A DNA stretch of 64,000 nucleotides from Virgibacillus sp. 7505 (GTDB lineage: Bacteria; Bacillota; Bacilli; Bacillales; Amphibacillaceae): positions 1 to 64,000 of the forward strand of contig NZ_NPBF01000005.1 of NCBI RefSeq assembly GCF_002272135.1. Direction: 5' to 3'. Under the pieces are notes generated by a model. The model saw only the letters and a program-made list of their open reading frames with translations. It was not told where the DNA came from and did no database searches. Below, one piece after another: positions 8,902 through 16,303 of the stretch. The position numbers and the translations under genes are program-made. Every line of letters starts with the position of its first letter. Within the stretch, counting starts at the first letter, position 1.

Positions 8902-9552
8902 TTATTTACCTGCATCCGGTCCGCCGCCTCGATAGTTGGACGTACCGCGTCTCGTACTGCCGCCTGAGCCACCGCCATCATCATTCGACCGATATGTCGA
9001 CGTGTAGCCGCCATAACAGCCGCCATTCTGACAAGTATCCATTCTGTTCTGGCTCCAGTTACTGCCGAAGAGGGAATTCAACAGAGCAAATGTAAAGAAT
9101 GTATTCAAATAGTTCGGTGAGTAGTTATTTCGGACAAATGTACGATCTGCTACTTCCATCAATGTGACATCGCTATCTTCGTCACTCGGTTTCAAGGTAA
9201 TGAAAACATCGTCATAAATCATCATCAGCTGTCCGTTTTTCTTGTCGCTGATTTCATCCGGACCTTCGGCTTGCTTAAATAACTCTTCCAATTCATCTAC
9301 TGTATAAAGGCGTGTAGCATACACATTTGCACTGCCGCGTCTTTCACCGGAAACAACATCAAGCAAATAAAAGTTGTTGTCAATCAATGTTTCGATCGAT
9401 TCACCTGCACTATTCTCAAATTTAGACGTGACTGTCTCCTTATCCGGTTCATCAGGTATTTCGCTGACAGAAGCAGTTTGCTCATCGGAATTACCGCACC
9501 CGGCCAGAATAACAACAAATACAAGGCAAAGACCCGCCAGCCAGTATTTCAT
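8902..9552 (-). CDS. DUF4247 family lipoprotein
   Basis: A 216-residue exported lipoprotein: signal peptide with lipobox LAGC (Cys19), an acidic linker, a DUF4247-type globular domain, then a tail rich in Gly, Ser, Arg and Tyr (from about residue 170) that includes two cysteines (DTCQNGGC). The tail resembles low-complexity surface sequence. GGGAGGAG 6 bases before the ATG makes the start secure. It lies in the PspA operon, downstream of a hairpin that may lower its expression relative to pspA. Function unknown; the position suggests an outer-face partner of the membrane stress system. Confidence 0.82.
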   Translation of the reverse strand: MKYWLAGLCLVFVVILAGCGNSDEQTASVSEIPDEPDKETVTSKFENSAGESIETLIDNNFYLLDVVSGERRGSANVYATRLYTVDELEELFKQAEGPDEISDKKNGQLMMIYDDVFITLKPSDEDSDVTLMEVADRTFVRNNYSPNYLNTFFTFALLNSLFGSNWSQNRMDTCQNGGCYGGYTSTYRSNDDGGGSGGSTRRGTSNYRGGGPDAGK

Positions 9553-9598
9553 GAAGGCTCCTCCCTTCTTTCGATTTCCTTATGTAAAGCAGACAGAC

Positions 9599-9623
9599 GA
9601 AAACCCTTGCTTCACGCAAGGGT
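9599..9623 (-). terminator. Intra-operon hairpin/partial terminator after pspA
   Basis: Between pspA and the DUF4247 gene, an 8-bp stem ACCCTTGC/GCAAGGGT (9603-9610, 9616-9623) with a 5-base loop is followed on the minus strand by TTT then C. The short T-run suggests a leaky terminator or an mRNA stabiliser rather than an operon end. Confidence 0.6.
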
Positions 9624-9647
9624 CAGCCTGCCGATGGCTATGGCTGC

Positions 9648-10316
9648 TTATTCTTTACCCATTTTCTTTTTCAGGGCAGCTAACTCATCGTCTACACCAT
9701 TCTTCTCAAGAGCAGCGAATTCATCATCCAGGGATCGGTTAGATCGGGACATATCCTCGCTCGTCTCAGCTTCCGCTTCATACTGCAATACTTTTTCTTC
9801 CATGCGCTCGAAACCGCCGCGAGACTCGTCGCTGCCGATATTGGACATTGTACGGTTCATCTTTGTACGTGTTTTGGCAGATTCTGCACGTGCCTTGAGG
9901 GAATCTTTTTTCAGTTTCATTTCACCGTATTCCTTTTTCATCTCATCCAGCTTCTGACGGATGGACGCTACATCACTTGATGCACGCTCCCATGATGCGT
10001 AAAGTGAATCAGCAGTCTGCTGATGCGTCTGCTTATCCTCCAAAGCGCGGCGAGCCAAATCATCATTGCCAGCTTCAATCGCTGTCTCCGCTTGCTGCTG
10101 ACGTTTATCTGCCATTGCCTTGGCATCATCGTATTTGCGTTTCAGCATCTTTTCGTTTGCAATTTGCTTCGCTACCGCTGTTTCTGCTTCACGGATATCT
10201 GCTTCCATGTCACGCATGAACTGATCAAGCATTTTCACCGGATCTTCTGCTTTATCAAGCATTGCATTCAATTCTGAGTTTACGACTGTTTTTACACGGT
10301 TAAAAAATTTAAACAT
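9648..10316 (-). CDS. pspA: Phage shock protein A (PspA/IM30/LiaH family)
   Basis: A 222-residue, almost fully helical coiled-coil protein with the PspA/IM30 N-terminus (MFKFFNRVKTVVNSELN, an amphipathic membrane-binding helix) and the conserved EDPVKMLDQFMRDME segment at about 27-41. Family members form ring or rod assemblies that protect stressed membranes from leakage. An AAAGGGAG ribosome site 8 bases upstream fixes the start. It is second in an operon with DUF4178, DUF4247, DUF350 and a spermidine-synthase-like gene, under a sigma-W-type promoter, matching the known sigma-W control of Bacillus subtilis pspA. Confidence 0.94.
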   Translation of the reverse strand: MFKFFNRVKTVVNSELNAMLDKAEDPVKMLDQFMRDMEADIREAETAVAKQIANEKMLKRKYDDAKAMADKRQQQAETAIEAGNDDLARRALEDKQTHQQTADSLYASWERASSDVASIRQKLDEMKKEYGEMKLKKDSLKARAESAKTRTKMNRTMSNIGSDESRGGFERMEEKVLQYEAEAETSEDMSRSNRSLDDEFAALEKNGVDDELAALKKKMGKE

Positions 10317-10339
10317 ACAATTCGCTCCCTTTAATTAAT

Positions 10340-10852
10340 TTAATTTGAACCCGCAATGATTTTGATTTCACGCGGTTTGATTTCATAACCATAGCTGACT
10401 TCAATTTCGCTCCCCCAGCCTTCCAGACCAAGGAAATGCTCTTCATCTTCATCATAATAATCGGCAAAATGGACGATTGAGCCATTCACATTACGACTTC
10501 TTCCTTCACCGACGACTCGAGCTTCACCTTGCTCATCAAGGAAGTAAGTACGGCCTTCGTGCGTCAGCTGCTTCGGATATGGTTTTGATACCGAAAGCGG
10601 AATTTTTTTATATATACCCAGCTCCAGTTCATCATCCATCTCAGCAGAGAGCCAAAGGATCGTATCCCCTTCCACCAGCTGGTAGTCGAACCATTCATAG
10701 CTCCCTTGACGGGAAGTGATTTTTCCGACTACTTCATAGGTGACCAAGTCGTATTCGACAATGTCGCCCACTTGGATGGACAGTGCATTGCGTTCCCTTA
10801 CAGCAGGACGCTCAGGGGACTTTTTCTTGAATATACGGGAAAGAATACCCAA
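10340..10852 (-). CDS. DUF4178 domain protein, first gene of the PspA operon
   Basis: A 170-residue soluble, beta-rich protein starting MGILSRIFKKK (basic N-terminus) and carrying one DUF4178 domain (about residues 28-165; VGDIVEYDLVTYEVVGKI, then WLSAEMDDE). The start codon is TTG at 10852; no ATG is available in frame. DUF4178 proteins recur beside PspA and spermidine-synthase-like genes in other bacteria, but no biochemical function is known to me. It is 23 bp upstream of pspA and directly behind the sigma-W-type promoter. Confidence 0.83.
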   Translation of the reverse strand: MGILSRIFKKKSPERPAVRERNALSIQVGDIVEYDLVTYEVVGKITSRQGSYEWFDYQLVEGDTILWLSAEMDDELELGIYKKIPLSVSKPYPKQLTHEGRTYFLDEQGEARVVGEGRSRNVNGSIVHFADYYDEDEEHFLGLEGWGSEIEVSYGYEIKPREIKIIAGSN

Positions 10853-10886
10853 AACCTTTCACCATCCTCTTATCTTGTATCTTATA

Positions 10887-10912
10887 TACGGGCAGGGATA
10901 CAGAAGGTTTCA
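10887..10912 (-). promoter_or_regulatory. Sigma-W-type ECF promoter of the DUF4178-pspA operon
   Basis: Read on the minus strand: TGAAAC at -35 (complement of 10907-10912), exactly 16 bases of spacer, then CGTA at -10 (complement of 10887-10890), about 35 bases before the first start codon. This equals the Bacillus sigma-W consensus. Confidence 0.85.
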
Positions 10913-11044
10913 AACTTTTTTCCTGCTTGTCTCTAATTATACAGGTGTACAGTCATACATGCATGCACTTGCTCCGGCGAAACAGGATTATCAATGTCAA
11001 AAGAAGGGGAAAATAGCTACAGATTGTCACAAAGGAGAAATTTT

Positions 11045-12001
11045 ATGATCATCCGTTTCGGCTACGTATCTACCGCATTGAATTTATATGAAGCATCGCC
11101 TGCAAAAACCATGACATTTGCCAGGTGGTCCAATCTTGAGAAAGAAGAAAGATTGGCACAGCTGCAAGCACTCACAAGGGAAAACCTGGAGCGGACGATT
11201 CGAATCCTTCACTATAATATTGCCCATCAGATCAAACTTTACCGTTTCTCTTCCTCTCTTGCGCCACTGGCGACACATGAGGAAGTAGGATGGGATTATA
11301 TTACACCCTTCACTGACTTGTACGAGGAGATCGGAAGGCTCGTGCGGGATTACGGTATTCGTGTAAGCTTTCATCCGAATCAGTTTACCCTTTTTACAAG
11401 CGATAAACCGCATATTACTGTAAATGCTGTTAAAGATATGCAATACCATTACAATATGCTGACTGCTATGGGATTAGAAGACGAAGCATATATCAACATC
11501 CATGTAGGCGGAGCATACGGAAACAAAGAACTTGCCCTGGAGCGTTTCCACGAAAATATCAAGCAGCTTCCTGATCCGATCAAGAGACAGATGACGCTGG
11601 AGAACGATGACAAAACGTATACAACAACTGAAACGTTGGAAGTATGCGAGAGACATAACATTCCAATGATGTTCGATATCCATCATTACATGGCAAATCA
11701 TACAGAAGAAGAACCATTAGAAGACATTCTTCCGCGTTTTATGGCCACATGGAAAGAACGTAAACATGTCCCAAAAATCCATACGTCTTCTCCTAAATCA
11801 GAGAAGGCATACCGCAGTCATGCTGATTATGTAGATGTGGAATTCCTGATGCCTTTGATCAAGCATTTGAAAGAAATCGACCAATCAGTGGATTTCATGA
11901 TTGAAGCAAAACAAAAGGATAAAGCTGCGTTACAGCTGGCAGAGGATGTCGCTCGCATTAGAGGTGTAAAAAGAATCGGCGAGGCCACCGTAGAATTATA
12001 A
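11045..12001 (+). CDS. uvsE: UV damage endonuclease
   Basis: A UvdE-family endonuclease of 318 residues that nicks DNA 5' of UV photoproducts and abasic sites. The TIM-barrel family motifs are present: N-terminal [18 protein letters not shown] (metal-binding His), [22 protein letters not shown] and the FDIHHYMAN segment. AAAGGAG lies 7 bases upstream of ATG 11045; an upstream in-frame extension to 10994 has no ribosome site and no homology. Divergent from the PspA operon and followed by a strong bidirectional terminator, so it is a single-gene unit. Confidence 0.95.
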   Translation: MIIRFGYVSTALNLYEASPAKTMTFARWSNLEKEERLAQLQALTRENLERTIRILHYNIAHQIKLYRFSSSLAPLATHEEVGWDYITPFTDLYEEIGRLVRDYGIRVSFHPNQFTLFTSDKPHITVNAVKDMQYHYNMLTAMGLEDEAYINIHVGGAYGNKELALERFHENIKQLPDPIKRQMTLENDDKTYTTTETLEVCERHNIPMMFDIHHYMANHTEEEPLEDILPRFMATWKERKHVPKIHTSSPKSEKAYRSHADYVDVEFLMPLIKHLKEIDQSVDFMIEAKQKDKAALQLAEDVARIRGVKRIGEATVEL

Positions 12002-12002
12002 A

Positions 12003-12036
12003 AAAACAGGCATTCCATCATCGGAATGCCTGTTTT
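12003..12036. terminator. Bidirectional terminator between uvsE and the first subtilase
   Basis: Perfect 14-bp stem AAAACAGGCATTCC/GGAATGCCTGTTTT (12003-12016, 12023-12036) with a 6-base loop; the convergent protease gene ends inside it. Confidence 0.92.
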
Positions 12037-14114
12037 CATTTCACTTTGATTGCTTTAATACGGGTTTGTAAATTTTTCTTTTCAGTAGAGGATTTCAGCT
12101 TATCAACTGCCGACTGAGCAGATTGCTTTGCCTTTTTCGTTTTGTCTTTCTCTGCTTTCTTCACTTTCGATTTAGCATCATTCAGTTTCTTTGCATCTGA
12201 CGCTTTTACCTTCACTTTATCAAGACGCTTTTGCAGATTATCCTTATCCTTGCCGGATTGCAGCTCCTTGAGTGCATTCTGTGCCTTCTGAATATTAGAA
12301 TCGCTAATGTTCTTCTCCGCTGCCTTCACTAGATCATTTGCAGACTTGATTTGGGCCTGCTTCACCTTATCAAGGCGTTTCTGCAAATCTGTTTTGTCTT
12401 TGCCATTAGTCAGTTTTTTCACAGATTGCTGGGCGTCATCAACATTCTTTTTAGTCTTGCTTTTCTCCGCTTTACTGGTTTTGTCTTTTGCTTCCTGTAC
12501 TAGCAGAGCTTGCTTTACCTTATCTAAGCGCTTTTGCAGATTAATCTTTTCGGTTTTATCTGTCACTTTATTGATGGCAGATTGTGCTGCATCAATATCT
12601 GTTTTCTTCTTGCTCTTCTCCGCTTTGGCGGCTTTGTCTTTCGCATCCTGCAGCGTTAGAGCTTGTTTCACTTTATCCAATCGCTTCTGAAGGTTTTTCT
12701 TTTCAGTGCTATCTGTAACTTTATTGATGGCGGATTGCGCTGCATCAATATCTGCTTTATTTTTGCTCTTCTCCGCTTTGGTAACCTTATCCTTTGTTTC
12801 CTGTAGCGTTAGCGCTTGTTTTACTTTATCAAGCCGCTTTTGCAAACTCTGCTTGTCCTTATTATTCGATAAGGCCGCTACAAGTTTCTGTGCTGTATCA
12901 TAGTTTCCCTGATTGCTAGTCTTCTCAGCTAGCTCAACGGCCTCCAAGGCCGGCTGATACCCTTTATCTTTCTCAGACTGATATTGGACTAGCCCGTAAC
13001 CAAATAGACTGTCCCGGCCTTTTTGCCCAAGATCCTTGCTATATCGCTGCAAACGTGTGCGCAGCTGATCATTCGTTTCATTCGGGTATTGCTGTTTCAA
13101 TAGCGCAAGCATCGCTGTCACATGCGGTGTGGCTTGTGAAGTTCCGCTCATCATCGCATAATAGGTACCAAGATAGGTGCTTGTAATATCTGCTCCTGGC
13201 GCAGATAGTTCTACCTTACTTCCTACTGAAGAGAAGGAAGCGATGTTATTTTGCGAATCAGAAGCAGAAACAGCAATCACTTTGTCGAAGGCTGCCGGAT
13301 AATCCAATGGTCGGCCTGCCCCTTCATTCCCGCTTGCTGCAACCAGCAAGATGCCATTCCGGTATGCTTTATCCACAGCATCCTGTAATGCCATGCTCTT
13401 ATAAGCAGTTCCCATGCTCATATTGATAATGTTCATATTATTGGATATTGCCCAATCGATACCCTCCAGCAGATCCGAGAGATTTCCTTGGCCGGCATTA
13501 TCCAGCGCTTTGACTGCATATAACTGTGCATCCGGTGCAACACCATCGGTTCCATATCGATTATGCTTTGCTCCAATGATACCGGCCACATGCGTCCCGT
13601 GCCCTTCATCATCTTTATAAGAGGACGTATAGCTTACAGCGGAGTATCCCCCTGCTATTTTTAAATCCTCATGTGGATATATTCCACTATCTATTACGGC
13701 AATTTTGACACCTTTACCAGTTAAGCCTTCGTTCCAGGCAAGGGACGCCTGGATTGGCTTTAAGTTCCATTGATCTAAAATTGGAGATGCAGCGTCTTTT
13801 ACAGCTCGAATGCTTGTAATTCCGTTATCGGAAACTGAAATCTTAACGTCCGGCTCGACATACTTAATGTCCGGATCTTCCTTCAATCCCTCGATCGTTC
13901 CGGTATCAGCGGTGATCGCAGCCACCGGCAAATTATCGTATTCCTTTTCGACTGCTGCATCACTTTCCTGAACTGCTTCTTCTCCCTTCTTATTTTCATA
14001 CACGACAATCATCTGCTTTTCTTCCTCAGCATATGTTTTAACAGCCGGAAACAGGAAAGTCAGACTCAGCAACAACGAAACAAGAAATAGGCCCTTTATC
14101 GAAACCTTCATCAT
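12036..14114 (-). CDS. Secreted subtilisin-like serine protease with lysine-rich 51-residue C-terminal repeats
   Basis: About 692 residues. Signal peptide ends near TYA (residue 29); an I9-type propeptide follows (about 33-92); the S8 catalytic domain (about 115-380) has Asp142 (IDSG), His172 (GHGTH), Asn263 (SGNEG) and Ser326 (SGTSQATPH). From about 405 to the end there are six helical, Lys-rich repeats, each closing with LQKRLDKVK or a variant, at a 51-residue period. No LPXTG-type signal or other anchor is seen; the basic tail could bind the wall or DNA electrostatically. ATG 14114 is chosen for the AAAGGA site and a clean signal peptide; an ATG at 14168 would add a charged 18-residue extension. 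Paralogue of the next gene. Confidence 0.92.
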   Translation of the reverse strand: MMKVSIKGLFLVSLLLSLTFLFPAVKTYAEEEKQMIVVYENKKGEEAVQESDAAVEKEYDNLPVAAITADTGTIEGLKEDPDIKYVEPDVKISVSDNGITSIRAVKDAASPILDQWNLKPIQASLAWNEGLTGKGVKIAVIDSGIYPHEDLKIAGGYSAVSYTSSYKDDEGHGTHVAGIIGAKHNRYGTDGVAPDAQLYAVKALDNAGQGNLSDLLEGIDWAISNNMNIINMSMGTAYKSMALQDAVDKAYRNGILLVAASGNEGAGRPLDYPAAFDKVIAVSASDSQNNIASFSSVGSKVELSAPGADITSTYLGTYYAMMSGTSQATPHVTAMLALLKQQYPNETNDQLRTRLQRYSKDLGQKGRDSLFGYGLVQYQSEKDKGYQPALEAVELAEKTSNQGNYDTAQKLVAALSNNKDKQSLQKRLDKVKQALTLQETKDKVTKAEKSKNKADIDAAQSAINKVTDSTEKKNLQKRLDKVKQALTLQDAKDKAAKAEKSKKKTDIDAAQSAINKVTDKTEKINLQKRLDKVKQALLVQEAKDKTSKAEKSKTKKNVDDAQQSVKKLTNGKDKTDLQKRLDKVKQAQIKSANDLVKAAEKNISDSNIQKAQNALKELQSGKDKDNLQKRLDKVKVKASDAKKLNDAKSKVKKAEKDKTKKAKQSAQSAVDKLKSSTEKKNLQTRIKAIKVK
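12039..12902 (-). repeat. 153-bp tandem repeat array coding the protease tail
   Basis: Six in-frame units of about 153 bp code for the Lys-rich tail; the repeated peptide LQKRLDKVK falls at residues 424, 475, 526, 577 and 627, with LQTRIKAIK at 682, i.e. spacings of 51, 51, 51, 50 and 55. The three central units are nearly identical at protein level (DIDAAQSAINKVTD), suggesting recent expansion by unequal recombination. Confidence 0.9.
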
Positions 14115-14223
14115 TCGCGTAATTTTCCTTTCGATTAAGTGAATTTCATGATACTTATATCGGTCCAAATCAGGAAAACATAATAGCTAATACAAGAGTT
14201 TCAAAAAAGATTGATAGCTTCCA

Positions 14224-16098
14224 TTACCTGCTTCTAAATTTAGTGCGCCGGTTCCTCATATAAAGTACTAATCCGGCCGCAGCTAACATGCCCCCTGCCG
14301 CAATCAGATTCCCAATCGGGGAGGCTGTATCCGGCAGCTGCTTTCCTTGTTGTTCTTCTGGATTTGCTTTGCCAGCTGATTTATATGTGAAAATAATCTC
14401 GTCTGTTGCTCTATTGGATTCGTCAATCTGTTGCACTGCCCCTGAATCAATATTCTCCTTTTCAGCAGGGTCAGACTCAACCGGTACATGGACTGAATTC
14501 CTCTCAGTCAGATCGTCATTCACGGAAATATCCTGAATTGTATCACCTTCTTCGTCATTCCCTTCAGGTGTACCCAGCTGATTTTCCCCGTTTTCAATAT
14601 GCCGCTCCAATTCATTTATATATGCTGACAGTTCTTCGAGGGTATTAAAATCATCAAGTGTTAGATCTTCAGCTGCAAGCTGCTGATCAAGCTGCTCTCG
14701 AGCCAATCCCGCTTTTTCTAAAAGGAAATGTACAGACACTCCATTTATATTTTGATAGATTACGTCATTAACTTCATCAAGGTTTTGGTAGTTGTATAAA
14801 TCGAAGCCATGTGCAGCAAACAAATCTGCCAGTTCATCTATTGTCATTTCTAATTTAGTTGCCAAAATACGGAGTTCCCCAGCTGTGACTCTATCTTCCT
14901 TTACTTCATCTCCTGTATCTCCTGACATGCTTCCCTCCGAGTCATTTGAGGGAAGCTTTTCATCCTGTACTGGAGCAGGGTATTGAATCAAGCCGTAACC
15001 ATACAGCTGATCACGCGCTTCCTGCCCGAGATCCTTGGTATACTGTTGCAGCCGTACCCTTAATTGTTCATTTGTATCAGCGGGGAACTGCTGCTTCAAT
15101 ATAGCAAGTAAAGCAGATACATGAGACGTTGCCTGGGATGTGCCACTCATGATTCCATAACCGGAGCCTGGCAATGTACTCTTGATATTTGCTCCTGGTG
15201 CGGAAAACTCCACCTTCTCCCCAACCGATGAAAATGCAGCGATATTGTTTTCAGAATCGGTAGCAGAAACAGCAATGACAGGCTCGTAAGCAGCAGGATA
15301 ATCCACTGGATATCCAGCTCCTTCATTGCCGCTGGCGGCAACTAACAAAATGCCTGCTTGATAAGCCTTTTGCATAGCTTCTTCCAGCGCATTACTTTCA
15401 TCTGCAGTACCCATGCTCAGATTGATGATGTCCATGTCATTGGAAATAGCCCAATCGATTCCTTCCAATAAATCGGAAAGATATCCTTCCCCGGTACCAT
15501 CAAGTACTTTGACAGCAAAAAGATCTGCATCCGGTGCTATACCATCTGTTCCTTTTTCATCGTGTTTTGCTCCGATGATTCCCGCTACATGTGTACCGTG
15601 ACCTTCATCATCTTCAAAGGATTCTGTGTAATCGACAGTCGAAATACCTCCGGCTACTTGCAAATCCTCGTGGGCAGCGATCCCGCTGTCCATGATGGCA
15701 ATTTTGACACCTTTTCCTGTCAGACCGTCATGCCATGCCGCAGGAGCCCCAATGGCAGCAAGATTCCATTGATCCGAAACCACTGTTTCGTCCGGCTGCG
15801 TGTCACCGCTCTCAGCAATTTTGATCCTGCTGTCTGGTTCCACATATTTAATATCCGGGTCACTCTTCAATTTATCTATTGTAGCTGTATCCGCAGCTAT
15901 TGCTGCAGCCGAAAAGTGTTCATATTGTTCTTCAATCGCAGCATCACTAGCCTCAACTGTTTTTTCACCCTGTTCGTTCTCATAAACGACGACCATCCGT
16001 TTTTCTTCTTCCGCATATACCTTCTCAGTTGGCAGCTGGAACACTAAACCGACTAGAAGCAAAGCAAAGATACTTTGCTTCATTAAAAATTTATCCAT
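14224..16098 (-). CDS. Cell-wall-anchored subtilisin-like protease with acidic tail and LPDTA sorting signal
   Basis: About 624 residues. Signal peptide ends near VYA (29); I9 propeptide (about 33-92); S8 catalytic domain with Asp137, His167, Asn258 and Ser321. A strongly acidic C-terminal region (about 380-585) contains two helical modules (TIDELADLFAAHGFDLYNY and LAREQLDQQLAAEDLTLDDF) like those of the processed acidic surface protein family. It ends with LPDTA (588-592), a hydrophobic helix and a basic tail, a class D sortase-type signal as in Bacillus subtilis YfkN. GAGGGGA 9 bases before ATG 16098 sets the start. Propeptide and catalytic domain are very close to the neighbouring protease, so this is a tandem duplication with tail replacement. 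Confidence 0.92.
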   Translation of the reverse strand: MDKFLMKQSIFALLLVGLVFQLPTEKVYAEEEKRMVVVYENEQGEKTVEASDAAIEEQYEHFSAAAIAADTATIDKLKSDPDIKYVEPDSRIKIAESGDTQPDETVVSDQWNLAAIGAPAAWHDGLTGKGVKIAIMDSGIAAHEDLQVAGGISTVDYTESFEDDEGHGTHVAGIIGAKHDEKGTDGIAPDADLFAVKVLDGTGEGYLSDLLEGIDWAISNDMDIINLSMGTADESNALEEAMQKAYQAGILLVAASGNEGAGYPVDYPAAYEPVIAVSATDSENNIAAFSSVGEKVEFSAPGANIKSTLPGSGYGIMSGTSQATSHVSALLAILKQQFPADTNEQLRVRLQQYTKDLGQEARDQLYGYGLIQYPAPVQDEKLPSNDSEGSMSGDTGDEVKEDRVTAGELRILATKLEMTIDELADLFAAHGFDLYNYQNLDEVNDVIYQNINGVSVHFLLEKAGLAREQLDQQLAAEDLTLDDFNTLEELSAYINELERHIENGENQLGTPEGNDEEGDTIQDISVNDDLTERNSVHVPVESDPAEKENIDSGAVQQIDESNRATDEIIFTYKSAGKANPEEQQGKQLPDTASPIGNLIAAGGMLAAAGLVLYMRNRRTKFRSR

Positions 16099-16132
16099 TT
16101 GCAATATTCCCCTCAATAATAGAATCCTGCTA

Positions 16133-16162
16133 TTTATATCGGTACAGATTAGCCGATATAAA
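16133..16162. promoter_or_regulatory. 10-10-10 inverted repeat upstream of the anchored subtilase
   Basis: TTTATATCGG (16133-16142), a 10-base spacer, then CCGATATAAA (16153-16162): a perfect 10-bp inverted repeat 35 bases upstream of the start codon. One arm (TTATATCGGT) recurs at 14155-14164, 41 bases before the paralogous protease start. It may be an operator or contain a -10 element. Confidence 0.55.
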
Positions 16163-16224
16163 ATGTCTGACACCGAATCAATCAGAATTTTGGTTAAGAG
16201 ATTAGTATTTTTTAACAAGAAATA

Positions 16225-16272
16225 AGCAAGCAATCCACATCATGTAAACCATGCGGGTTGCTTGCTGTTTTT
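16225..16272. terminator. Terminator downstream of the SulP gene
   Basis: Arms AGCAAGCAA and TTGCTTGCT (16225-16233, 16258-16266) with partial pairing inside; T-rich on both strands, so it can end SulP transcription before the protease gene. Confidence 0.7.
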
Positions 16273-16303
16273 TGTTAAATCTTTATACAGAGGTTATCTA
16301 TCC

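Noticed and set aside
9478-9957. 159-residue plus-strand open frame opposite pspA and the DUF4247 gene
   Set aside because: Ser/Phe-rich composition typical of the reverse frame of a Lys/Glu/Ala-rich coiled-coil gene; no ribosome site.
12307-12690. Plus-strand frame of 127 residues opposite the protease repeats
   Set aside because: Its own repeats simply mirror the 153-bp array on the coding strand.
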